The notes beneath the pieces are model-generated. The model ran no database searches and was not told the DNA's origin. It saw only the letters and a list, made by a program, of their open reading frames with translations. The position numbers were made by a program, and so were the translations under genes. A stretch of DNA of 8,288 nucleotides, taken from positions 1 through 8,288 of the forward strand of contig JAISDP010000123.1 of assembly GCA_031264715.1 (NCBI GenBank). The letters run 5' to 3'. Position 1 is the first letter of the stretch. Each line of letters starts with the position of its first letter. Origin of the DNA: Bacteroidales bacterium (GTDB lineage: Bacteria; Bacteroidota; Bacteroidia; Bacteroidales; UBA4181). Shown here piece after piece: positions 1 through 6,323 of the stretch.

Positions 1-264
1 CTCCAGCGGTTTCGGATGCGGACCGGTCGCCTTTACGGAAGACGTTTTTTCGGTGATCAGCGAAGTCCACGCGCCTGTGGTGGTGAAGGTCACGTTGCTC
101 TCGCCCTGCGTCCGGTCGGCGAAAACCTCCTGCGTCAGCGACGCGTTGTCCTGTACCGTGATGGCTTGGGGGCTTTCCGGTTCATCTTTGCTGCACGAAG
201 CAGACACTGCGGCAAAAGCTGCTGTTAAGAGCAGGTTCGCCATGATTTTTAACTTTCGGTTCAT
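1..264 (-). CDS. Lipoprotein with BACON-like N-terminal beta-domain (partial, C-terminus beyond left edge)
   Basis: The 88 visible codons encode the front of an exported lipoprotein. Residues 1-6 are basic (MNRKLK), residues 7-22 hydrophobic, and a lipobox ends at Cys24 (VSASC), so lipidation there is expected. The cysteine is followed by SKDE, which resembles the K-(D/E)2 lipoprotein export signal known in Bacteroidota, so display on the cell surface is likely. After a short linker, residues about 45-71 (FADRTQGESNVTF, then GAWTS) have the alternating hydrophobic pattern and the Gly-x-Trp of BACON or other Ig-like domains that often anchor glycan-binding or surface proteins. The ATG at 264 is preferred over the in-frame ATG at 243 because it supplies the positively charged n-region. 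There is no stop before the window edge, so the functional domain is not visible. The upstream side is repeat DNA and I saw no convincing promoter. Confidence 0.8.
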   Translation of the reverse strand, partial: MNRKLKIMANLLLTAAFAAVSASCSKDEPESPQAITVQDNASLTQEVFADRTQGESNVTFTTTGAWTSLITEKTSSVKATGPHPKPLE

Positions 265-314
265 TTGGGTTTATGATTTAAAAAGATTGGTTATTCATTT
301 AATTTATTCTTATT

Positions 315-343
315 GACCCTGACAGGTCTGACGACCCTGTCAG
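315..343. repeat. GACCCTGNCAGG palindromic repeat, left pair
   Basis: GACCCTGACAGGTC (315-328) is followed by GACCCTGTCAG (333-343). The arms CTGACAGG (319-326) and CCTGTCAG (336-343) are perfectly complementary across a 9-base gap. The preceding TATTCTTATT recurs before a related copy at about 538-572, and the same palindrome recurs at 8051-8064. Confidence 0.7.
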
Positions 344-358
344 TAGTGGAATTTACGT

Positions 359-507
359 TGCCTGTCAGGGCATTCATATCCATAGAATCCATGCGGAAAA
401 CATCAACCAATCTCCGCAGGAGATTCATCATGTGAAACCCCATACGGGGTTTTGATCCGGTGGCGGTGCATATTTTTTCTATTGATATGGTTTCCCTGAC
501 GGGAAAC
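359..507. repeat. 149-bp nested-hairpin interspersed element, copy A
   Basis: This 149-base block recurs at 6568-6716 with the same length and, by hand count, six substitutions. It contains four hairpins: 359-372 (TGCC/GGCA ends), 409-425 (AATCTCC/GGAGATT, 3-base loop), 435-452 (AAACCCC/GGGGTTT, loop ATAC) and 490-507 (GTTTCCC/GGGAAAC, loop TGAC). Just inside the outer hairpins lie CATATCCATAGAA (375-387) and its near-exact inverse (477-489, 12 of 13 matching), so the two ends are mirror images. This is the arrangement of paired REP sequences in BIME-type elements. No transposase is encoded inside. Short antisense ORFs cross it in both copies but look like shadows. Confidence 0.8.
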
Positions 508-518
508 AATGTTGATAG

Positions 519-575
519 ACCCTGTCAGCAGTGCAGTTTATATTCTTATTGACCCCGACAGGCCCCGACAGGTCA
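519..575. repeat. GACCCTGNCAGG palindromic repeat, right group
   Basis: GACCCTGTCAG (about 518-529) repeats the left copy including the following YAGTG. TATTCTTATTGACCCCGACAGG then follows, with the ten bases CCCCGACAGG present twice in tandem (about 553-572), ending in GGTCAT. Together with 315-343 these short repeats bracket the 149-bp element on both sides. Confidence 0.6.
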
Positions 576-595
576 TAAAATTCCTTTCCTTTGAT

Positions 596-815
596 TGCGT
601 CAAGTACTTTGTGAGGCAAAAAAGCGCTCCACTCTGCCGCGTCGGATGCATTGCAGGGCAAAAAAGCGCTCCGCTCTGTCGCGTCGGATGCTTTGCAGGG
701 CAAAAAAGCGCTCCACTCTGTCGCGTCGGATGCTTTACAGGGCAAAAAAGCGCTCCACTCCGCCGCGTCGAGCGCTTTGTAAGGCCAAAAAGTACTCCAC
801 TCCGTCGCGAACGTT
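596..815. repeat. 42-bp tandem repeat, five copies plus a partial leading copy
   Basis: The unit begins GGCAAAAAAGCGCTCC and continues with a C-rich stretch, GTCGCGTCGGATG and CTTTGCAG. The C before the A-tract falls at 617, 659, 701, 743 and 785, an exact 42-base spacing. A degenerate partial unit ending TTTGTGAGGC lies before the first copy. The outermost copies differ most: AGTACT replaces AGCGCT at about 603 and 792. Because 42 is a multiple of three and the unit has no stop in several frames, the array creates open frames on both strands (for example 538-963 minus). None has a recognisable domain or a credible start, and I do not call a gene. 42 bp is also four helical turns, so the A-tracts lie on one face of the DNA. 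Confidence 0.85.
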
Positions 816-880
816 TTTTCAGCAACCACATGCAGGCAAAACTTGCGAAAGACGCCATCATCTCCTGACTTGAACGAATT

Positions 881-1075
881 TCATGAATTATCTTTGGTAT
901 AATTCTCTCCCAAACGGAGGGGCCGACGCGTTGCGTCCATGTGTATGGGATAGAGCAGGTCATTTACTTTTTCAGGTTCAGGGATAGCAACCGTCTTTGC
1001 ACCCTGGCCGAGCAATTGTTCATCATCCAGTCGTGCGTGCAACTTATCCCATGCTCTGTTTACATCAATTGACAT
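881..1075 (-). pseudogene. FecR-type anti-sigma factor, truncated N-terminal remnant
   Basis: The first 22 or so of 64 residues (MSIDVNRAWDKLHARL and following) match the usual start of Bacteroidota FecR-family anti-sigma factors, whose cytoplasmic N-terminus holds the sigma factor inactive. A complete member is several times longer, with one membrane helix, a periplasmic FecR domain and a C-terminal domain. Here there is no membrane segment and no FecR domain; the frame ends at 881 in sequence of a different character that leads into the 42-bp tandem repeats. The start lies 33 bases after the stop of the ECF sigma gene, the normal sigma/anti-sigma arrangement, so the pair probably once formed an operon ahead of SusC/SusD-like genes that are now absent. 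A short anti-sigma domain might still be made. The family call rests on remembered N-terminal similarity. Confidence 0.6.
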
Positions 1076-1108
1076 TACTTGTATTTTAAATGTTTTTGAT
1101 TACAGGCT

Positions 1109-1642
1109 TCAAATAACTTTACGTAATACATGAAGCGCTTTACTCATTTCGGATTCGATGGTTTTCACCGAAAGCGACATTTCGTGTGCAATCTGCTCAT
1201 ATTTCTTTCCTTCGAAACGGTTCATCCGGAAGATATCGCGTCGGCGTTTGGGCAATCCTTCCAGCGCGAACTCCAATCGTTGCTCCAGCTCTTTGTATTC
1301 AAGGATTTCCTGGGGCGAATCGTGCGGGTCGTTTGCCGGTATTTCTCCGGCAACAACCTTATGGTAATACCGTTTGCGAACCTGCAAGTGCTCCAGGTAC
1401 TGCAGCGATTGGTTTCGCACAGCCCCGTAGAGATACGATTTCGCCGACCGTGAAATCCGCAGGATTGCACGGTCTTTCCAAAGCGTATAAAAAAGCTCCT
1501 GGACAACCTCTTCGGCGGTGTCTATGTTGCCTACGATCTTGTTGCAATACAGGCACAAGGGCGCGTAGTAACGCCTGAAAAGCGTTTCGAAGGAGTAGAT
1601 ATCTCCTTCGCGAACCCTTGAATAGAGCGCAAGATCGTTCAA
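1109..1642 (-). CDS. ECF-type RNA polymerase sigma factor (sigma-70 family)
   Basis: A 177-residue extracytoplasmic-function sigma factor of normal length that would direct RNA polymerase to a small regulon. Region 2 spans about residues 17-85, with FETLFRRYYAPLCLYC, the acidic DTAEEVVQELF helix (41-51) and SYLYGAVRNQSL (69-80). Region 4, the -35-binding HTH, spans about 128-173: ALEGLPKRRRDIF, FEGKKYEQIAHEM and SVKTIESEMSKAL. The start is TTG at 1642; an in-frame TGA lies seven codons upstream and no ATG is available between them. The NDLALYSRVREGD start fits family members. A TAnnTTTG box lies 25 bases upstream. A FecR-like anti-sigma remnant follows 33 bases downstream and a secreted-protein gene lies upstream on the same strand. 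With the anti-sigma gene broken, control of this sigma factor may be altered. Confidence 0.92.
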   Translation of the reverse strand: MNDLALYSRVREGDIYSFETLFRRYYAPLCLYCNKIVGNIDTAEEVVQELFYTLWKDRAILRISRSAKSYLYGAVRNQSLQYLEHLQVRKRYYHKVVAGEIPANDPHDSPQEILEYKELEQRLEFALEGLPKRRRDIFRMNRFEGKKYEQIAHEMSLSVKTIESEMSKALHVLRKVI

Positions 1643-1667
1643 TGCCTTGGATTTGTGAATTCAACTT

Positions 1668-1675
1668 CAAAATTA
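1668..1675 (-). promoter_or_regulatory. Candidate -7 box for the ECF sigma gene
   Basis: On the minus strand this reads TAATTTTG, a full match to the Bacteroidota -7 consensus TAnnTTTG. It ends 25 bases before the TTG start. I found no good TTTG at the -33 position, so it is a partial match only. Confidence 0.35.
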
Positions 1676-1754
1676 ACTATTTTTCTTGTAATGCGGATAA
1701 CATGGATTGCCGCCGGTGAGATCAGTTGGCTAAGTTGAACGGATTTTTACCGAT

Positions 1755-1793
1755 TTAAAAACCGTGTCGATCTGTTAAAACCGTGTCATCCGT
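1755..1793. repeat. Short direct repeat TTAAAA(A)CCGTGTC
   Basis: TTAAAAACCGTGTC is followed in tandem by TTAAAACCGTGTC and then ATCCGTG. This kind of CCGTGT-rich repeat is common between genes in Bacteroidota. It lies between the stop of the carboxypeptidase-like gene and the sigma gene. No terminator hairpin is visible in this gap. Confidence 0.5.
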
Positions 1794-1796
1794 GTT

Positions 1797-3056
1797 TTAT
1801 TCCCGGTTTTTTTGTTGCTTTTTCAGCCTGGCAACAGCCGATTCCAGCGATTCGGTGGGCTCGATGATGTTGTATGCGCCCCAGAAATCTTCATCATAGA
1901 AATCCATCACCTTGTCGCTCAATATCTGGTTGGGGCGGAATGCTTCCTTTCGCGAGATTTCCGTTACATCCTGCATACTGACATCGGTTACTACCATTTC
2001 GCTCACAACAGCGTAATTGGTGGAGAAGAGCCGGCGATGCCAGTCACATTTGAACTTGATCCCGTTGCAAATATAGCTCAGGTAGCTTACCCCGTCGCGT
2101 TCCTGGTAGGTTACCACGTAGGTCGCTTCCTCCGGGCGGAACCTCAGCCCGATGGGTTTTTTCTTGAGGAGCATTTCAGAAACCTTGTTGCGGTCGGTCA
2201 TATCGAGGCGGAACTCGGCGCGGGTGAACGCCAATGATTCCTTATCGATGTAGAAGGTGCCGAAATACAGCGGGTACGGCCTGATGATCTGCGGCTGGAA
2301 AGTAACCACGTATTGGTCGCGCCCGTTGATCTGGGTCATATCCTCCATCTTAAAGCTGAAATACGGCAGGGTTTCCCTGTCTAACAACACGTCCGGGTTT
2401 TTCACAATATCCACGAAGACCGACAGGTTGGGGCCACCCAGCAGTTTCACGGCAAGTGTGTCTGATGCTTTTTGACTCAACAGTTTGCGGCCTTTCAGTA
2501 CCTGTACGCGGTCCTGTTCTGTGTTTTCGGTATAAGCAGTCTTATACATATCGATTAACGCTTCGGAAATGTTGATGTAGCTGCGGCGTTTCTGTACAGT
2601 TTCCCTGTAAAACCCAGTTAGTTGAGATGCTGACGGGCTATAGTTCTTCGGGATTTTCTTCACTGCTTCCTGCATCAGGTAGCGTGCATCCCATCCGCGG
2701 ATGATAACCGCGTTCAAGGCTGCGGCGTAAGGCGTTAGCAACAGTTCGACGCCGGCAATATTGTCGCCTTTCACGGGGATACGGAAACTGTAATACCCGA
2801 TGTGCGAACATTCGACAAAGGCTGCATGGGCTGTTTTGGGTATCTTCAACGTAAATTCACCGTCGGCGTTGCTCACCGTCCCGATACTGTTATCAACTAC
2901 CGATATGGTAACGTATTCGAGCGGTTTGCGGGTAAGTTTATCCTTGACGCTACCGCTTACCGTAAAATAGCTGTCCTGTGCGTTTACACGGATGCCCGGG
3001 CATAAAAAGGCGATCAGCAACAGGCTTGTACTAATGATCCGGTGCAATGTTTTCAT
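1797..3056 (-). CDS. Secreted carboxypeptidase-like regulatory domain protein
   Basis: A 419-residue exported protein. Residues 1-26 form a signal peptide (MKTLHRII, hydrophobic SLLLIAFLCPG, cleavage after VNA); there is no lipobox, so the protein is probably periplasmic or outer-membrane associated. Residues about 31-110 form a CarboxypepD_reg-like beta-sandwich (FTVSGSVKDKLTRKPLEYVTISV, then GTVSNADGEFTLKIP), as found at the front of TonB-dependent receptors and many Bacteroidota surface proteins. The remainder (about 120-419) carries a conserved-looking LMQEAVKKIPKNY and LTGFYRET region and then a long series of beta strands, with no carboxypeptidase catalytic motif. No TonB plug or barrel is present, so it is not a receptor. 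It is complete, with an ATG start at 3056. The sigma gene follows 154 bases downstream on the same strand, but that gap has its own promoter-like box, so co-transcription is uncertain. Exact function unknown. Confidence 0.8.
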   Translation of the reverse strand: MKTLHRIISTSLLLIAFLCPGIRVNAQDSYFTVSGSVKDKLTRKPLEYVTISVVDNSIGTVSNADGEFTLKIPKTAHAAFVECSHIGYYSFRIPVKGDNIAGVELLLTPYAAALNAVIIRGWDARYLMQEAVKKIPKNYSPSASQLTGFYRETVQKRRSYINISEALIDMYKTAYTENTEQDRVQVLKGRKLLSQKASDTLAVKLLGGPNLSVFVDIVKNPDVLLDRETLPYFSFKMEDMTQINGRDQYVVTFQPQIIRPYPLYFGTFYIDKESLAFTRAEFRLDMTDRNKVSEMLLKKKPIGLRFRPEEATYVVTYQERDGVSYLSYICNGIKFKCDWHRRLFSTNYAVVSEMVVTDVSMQDVTEISRKEAFRPNQILSDKVMDFYDEDFWGAYNIIEPTESLESAVARLKKQQKNRE

Positions 3057-3279
3057 GGCTGTATCGTTTAAAATGAGAATTATTTTTGATTCGATATACC
3101 TATGATCGGCCGGAGGGAAAAAACCCTATGGAAAATTGTAAAAAAAATCACTGCTGTCCGGTAAAATTTTATGCCGGGTGCAATTCATATTGCCGCATTG
3201 AGGATAAAAACGTTGATGAGCACATCCGACAAATTTTTCAGTTTTTATTTTTTATTTTTTATTATTTCATTTTGTTTAT

Positions 3280-3287
3280 TAATTTTG
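3280..3287 (+). promoter_or_regulatory. Candidate -7 box for the double-HTH gene
   Basis: TAATTTTG matches TAnnTTTG exactly and ends 28 bases before the ATG at 3316, leaving a leader of about 20 bases. The region upstream (3237-3280) is almost pure T/A, and a clear TTTG at -33 is missing. There is no Shine-Dalgarno-like sequence, which is normal for this phylum. Confidence 0.4.
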
Positions 3288-3315
3288 CGACTGTTAATCT
3301 TATATAAATAAAGCT

Positions 3316-4236
3316 ATGCAGTTTAATGAAAGGGTATTAAAAATTATTGACACATACGAAGGTGGGTCAAAAGCTCAATTTGCCAAAAAGACGGGATTAA
3401 AAAGTCAGGCATATAATCTTTTGAAGCCTTTGTATAAGCCGCGTAAAATCACAATAGACAAGGTTTTATCTGCATATCCGCAGGTTTCTGAACAATGGCT
3501 GGTTTCTGATATTGGGGAAGTGCCGCAAAGGAAAGACGAGAAGACGGATAAATTTGATCTTGCCGAATTACCCGATCGTATGACAGCGCATCAGGTATTG
3601 GCGCAGATTATGAAATATACCGGTTCCGGTTCGCTGGTTAAACTTTCTGTCAAATTGAATATAAAGCCAAATGATCTGAACCAGGTTTATAATGGGACAA
3701 AACCAATGGGGGGCAAGCTGGCCCGGATCATCCATAAGATTTTTCCTGAAATACCCTATAACTGGATTAAAACAGGGGAAAATCCTTACAAACCTCAAAG
3801 TTCTCCAATAAAAAAGGAAAAAATAGAACCACAGGATAAAGAAGTGGAACAGGTTAATATTAAACCGCAAATTCAAACAAGTTCTCCAAGAAAAAAGAGA
3901 AAAGTAGAACCACAGGATCAAGTGGAACAGGTTAGTATTCAACCGCAAATTCAGAAAAGTTCTCCAAGAAAAAAGAGAAAAATGGCGCCACAGGATCAAG
4001 TGGAACAGAGTAATATTAAACCGCAAATTCAAACCCCGGTTAAAGAGTCTGTATCCGATAAAATCCAGGAATCAATTGATAGCAAATCATATGTACAGGA
4101 AGTTGAATTGCGGTTGCAAACAATATTGAAGATACACGAAGCATTATTATCCGATTATCAAAAGTTAATCGAAATGAATCACAGGTTGACCAATACTGTA
4201 GTTGAATTGTCCGGGAAAATTTTATTCCTGCCATAA
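3316..4236 (+). CDS. DNA-binding regulator: two HTH-type domains, three basic repeats, C-terminal coiled coil
   Basis: A 306-residue protein. Residues about 4-70 form a phage-repressor-like HTH domain (SKAQFAKKTGLKSQAYNLL, then the YPQVSEQWLVSDIGEVP tail seen in Bacteroidota repressors). Residues about 88-158 look like a second, diverged copy ending FPEIPYNWIKTGENP. Residues 162-240 are three tandem repeats of 27, 26 and 26 residues with the pattern SSPxKKxKxxPQD(Q/K)..VEQ..I.PQIQ; copies 2 and 3 contain SPRKKRK. Residues about 255-300 have heptad-like leucines suggesting a coiled coil and oligomerisation. There is no S24 peptidase domain, so it is not a classic self-cleaving CI/LexA repressor. 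The basic repeats probably add non-specific or AT-rich DNA contact. The gene is visibly more AT-rich than the neighbouring ligase gene, which suggests foreign or phage origin. It is monocistronic and ends in a terminator. Its targets are unknown. Confidence 0.75.
   Translation: MQFNERVLKIIDTYEGGSKAQFAKKTGLKSQAYNLLKPLYKPRKITIDKVLSAYPQVSEQWLVSDIGEVPQRKDEKTDKFDLAELPDRMTAHQVLAQIMKYTGSGSLVKLSVKLNIKPNDLNQVYNGTKPMGGKLARIIHKIFPEIPYNWIKTGENPYKPQSSPIKKEKIEPQDKEVEQVNIKPQIQTSSPRKKRKVEPQDQVEQVSIQPQIQKSSPRKKRKMAPQDQVEQSNIKPQIQTPVKESVSDKIQESIDSKSYVQEVELRLQTILKIHEALLSDYQKLIEMNHRLTNTVVELSGKILFLP
3799..4035 (+). repeat. In-gene tandem repeat, three units of 81, 78 and 78 bp
   Basis: Units start at 3799, 3880 and 3958, each with AGTTCTCCA (Ser-Ser-Pro). 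Units 2 and 3 are nearly identical at the DNA level. Unit 1 is one codon longer and less basic (SPIKKEK rather than SPRKKRK). Every unit length is a multiple of three, so copy-number change would keep the reading frame. Confidence 0.85.
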
Positions 4237-4245
4237 AAAAAGAGG

Positions 4246-4263
4246 AGCGGTCGTAAGACCGCT
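4246..4263. terminator. Bidirectional rho-independent terminator between convergent genes
   Basis: AGCGGTC (4246-4252) pairs with GACCGCT (4257-4263) around the loop GTAA. An A-run precedes it on the plus strand, so the minus transcript ends in CCTCTTTTTTT. On the plus strand the hairpin is followed by a weaker TTGCCCTTTT. It can serve both the HTH gene, which ends at 4236, and the ligase gene, which ends at 4320. Confidence 0.8.
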
Positions 4264-4319
4264 TTGCCCTTTTGTGTTACATGAAACTAAAAATAACCTG
4301 GCAGATATTTTACATATCC

Positions 4320-6236
4320 TTACTTCTCGCCTTTGTCCATCATCAGCACACTGTAAAACGAATGTGGATACAGGGCGTCTTTCAATTGCTTGTTGTCGAG
4401 CCGTTGTTTGATCTGCCGCATCTTGTCCGGATCCACAAAACCGGGCCAGGTGACGGCAGGATCGTTCAACAGGCGGTCGATACGGTCACTGTCTGTAATA
4501 ATTCTCGGCATGACAGAAGGTATGGTGGCTCCCGCTTTGTCGTTTCTCCACCGGATCTCTTCGGGCGCCATGCCCTCCAAAGCCCTGCGGTAAGGATAGC
4601 GTTTAACGCCGCCACGTATTTTGATACCGGCGGGCAATGCCAGCACATATTCCACTAAATTGCGGTCGGCAAACGGGTTACGATACTCCATTCCATGGTA
4701 AAGAGCATGAGCGGCGCACTGTTCCAGGCGGTAGCATACAAAAGTTTCGGTGATGCGCGCCTGTTCGCGGGCACGCACACTATTGAATACAGGGCAGGTG
4801 GTAGTGTCGAAAATGCGTTGGCGCAGGTGCATCCGGCTGGCATATTCGTCGGTGGCGACACAACAACGGAAACTGTTATCACGCCAGTTCGCTTCTTCGG
4901 GCGGGTTACCTTTGAGCAGGCGTACCAAGCCCGGGGCGTGGCGCATCAGCAGGCGCACTGCCAGCGAGTAACCTGTTTTAAAAAAATGTCCGCCATTGCG
5001 GGAGGATATCTCGCGCCACAGGGTACGGTAATGGCGGTGATGAAGCATTTCGTTGAAAAACTCGGCGCCATGGCTGGTGACCAACTCATCGCCGGGAAAC
5101 CCGGAGAGCAGCACCCGTACGCCTGCGGCCTGCGCTTCCTCGTAGAGCGCATCGCAGAACACGGCAAACTGGTAGCCGGTGGGGTAACCAAAGCGTTGCG
5201 TGCAGAGTTGGAACTCGTCCATGATCCCTTTGCCCCCGGCAGTAATAAAATGCCGGCGGGTAATACCGGCATGGTCGCAAAGCAAGTTGACGTACCGGCG
5301 TTCATCGCTGAATGGGTATACCTTGCCTAAAGCCCAGTCGGGCAGTACATGCGAGAAGATGTGCAGTTCGCCGGCGCGCTGTTTCAGGTCGGCCTGTGCA
5401 AAGGCGGCAATGCCCGAAGAGTCGAGCCCGCCGCTCAGTTCCGCACCCACAGGATACGCCGAACGGGTGCAGCGGCGTACCGCCTGGTCGATCAGTTCCC
5501 GCATATGGTCGTAATAATCCTGTTCGCGCCGGTAGCGTATCTCGCAATTCACATCCGGATCCCAGTATTGTTGCAGGCGTATGCCGGCGGCGCCGGCGGT
5601 CAGATGATGCGCCGGCGGCAGCTTCTTTACGTTTTCAAAAGGCGCCTGGTCCCTGGCAGGATACACGCCCACGAGAATATTGGCGATCCAGTCGTCGGCG
5701 AGCTTGGCGGGCACCTCGCCGGTAGCCGTGATCCCCTTGGGTTCGGTGGCAAAAATGATACGTTCGTGGTCGGCATAATAGAAAAGCGCGCGCGCTCCAA
5801 TATGGTCGCGCGCCAAAAACAGTTCCCGCTTACGACTGTCCCACACGGCAAAGGCATAATCGCCCAACAAGTACCGGCCGCAGTCCCTGCCCCATTTTTG
5901 ACAGGCTCGCAGGATGTACATGCTGTCGGGAGTCTGTAAATTGTCGGCAAGCCCCAGCTTCGGCGAAAGCTCGCTACGGTTGTCGATCCTGGCATCGGCC
6001 GTAATGGTCATCCCCGATTGAGGATCGGTGTAAGGGAGCGCCTCGTTCAACGATTCGGGGGTTGTATGGAGAAGCAATGAACCGAAAAAACCAAAAGGGT
6101 TTCCGGTTTCGGCAGGCAGGTGACAAAAGCGCGCCGCATCGGGCTGCCAGCCCGAGAGCGCCTGCATCATGCCGGTAGCTGCGCCCTCGCGGACAGGCGC
6201 ACCCGAAAAGGAAATATATCCAAATATGTTTGACAA
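4320..6236 (-). CDS. Asparagine-synthetase-like ATP-dependent amide ligase (lasso-cyclase-like)
   Basis: A 638-residue protein with AsnB architecture. The N-terminal Ntn-glutaminase-like half (1-about 215) keeps DARIDNRSEL (81-90) and LLGDYAFAVWD to ARDHIGARALFYY (123-154). The synthetase half has the PP-loop LSGGLDSSG (267-275), which binds ATP, LLSGFPGDELVTS (376-388), and a C-terminal block with RNPFADRNLVEYVLALP (519-535) and YPYRRALEGMAPEEIRWRNDKAG. The glutaminase nucleophile Cys2 is missing: the protein starts MSNIFG where active enzymes have MCGI. It therefore should not take ammonia from glutamine. Loss of this cysteine is typical of lasso-peptide macrolactam synthetases and some other natural-product amide ligases. 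No lasso precursor, leader-binding protein or transglutaminase-like protease is visible nearby, so the substrate is open. The start is TTG at 6236; an in-frame TAA lies at 6252-6254 and no ATG lies between. Transcription ends at the shared terminator. Confidence 0.85.
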   Translation of the reverse strand: MSNIFGYISFSGAPVREGAATGMMQALSGWQPDAARFCHLPAETGNPFGFFGSLLLHTTPESLNEALPYTDPQSGMTITADARIDNRSELSPKLGLADNLQTPDSMYILRACQKWGRDCGRYLLGDYAFAVWDSRKRELFLARDHIGARALFYYADHERIIFATEPKGITATGEVPAKLADDWIANILVGVYPARDQAPFENVKKLPPAHHLTAGAAGIRLQQYWDPDVNCEIRYRREQDYYDHMRELIDQAVRRCTRSAYPVGAELSGGLDSSGIAAFAQADLKQRAGELHIFSHVLPDWALGKVYPFSDERRYVNLLCDHAGITRRHFITAGGKGIMDEFQLCTQRFGYPTGYQFAVFCDALYEEAQAAGVRVLLSGFPGDELVTSHGAEFFNEMLHHRHYRTLWREISSRNGGHFFKTGYSLAVRLLMRHAPGLVRLLKGNPPEEANWRDNSFRCCVATDEYASRMHLRQRIFDTTTCPVFNSVRAREQARITETFVCYRLEQCAAHALYHGMEYRNPFADRNLVEYVLALPAGIKIRGGVKRYPYRRALEGMAPEEIRWRNDKAGATIPSVMPRIITDSDRIDRLLNDPAVTWPGFVDPDKMRQIKQRLDNKQLKDALYPHSFYSVLMMDKGEK

Positions 6237-6315
6237 ATCCAGTGATTTAATTTATGGCAATAGTACAAAAAAAGAATCATTATTGACCGGCTAAAATATC
6301 AAATAAGTATGTCAT

Positions 6316-6323
6316 CAAAATTA
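6316..6323 (-). promoter_or_regulatory. Candidate -7 box for the asparagine-synthetase-like gene
   Basis: On the minus strand this reads TAATTTTG, matching TAnnTTTG, about 80 bases before the TTG start in AT-rich DNA. No TTTG is found 19-21 bases upstream, so support is partial. Confidence 0.3.

Noticed and set aside
291..509. Minus-strand ORF through copy A, with a matching one through copy B (6512-6874)
   Set aside because: Both simply read the repeated non-coding element; the translations are dictated by the hairpins and differ outside the repeat.
596..815. Possible CRISPR array
   Set aside because: The units are contiguous 42-bp tandem copies with no unique spacers between constant repeats, and no cas genes are present.
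538..963. Overlapping open frames on both strands through the 42-bp repeats (for example 141 aa minus, 119 aa plus)
   Set aside because: The repeat period is a multiple of three and the unit has few stops, so open frames arise automatically. No domain, no good start and no consistent coding signal were seen.
1222..1670. Other minus frames overlapping the sigma gene (94 aa and 103 aa)
   Set aside because: They are shifted frames of the ECF sigma gene and lack any domain.
4695..5330. 211-aa plus-strand ORF opposite the asparagine-synthetase-like gene
   Set aside because: It is the antisense shadow of a well-supported GC-rich gene whose motifs are all in the minus frame.
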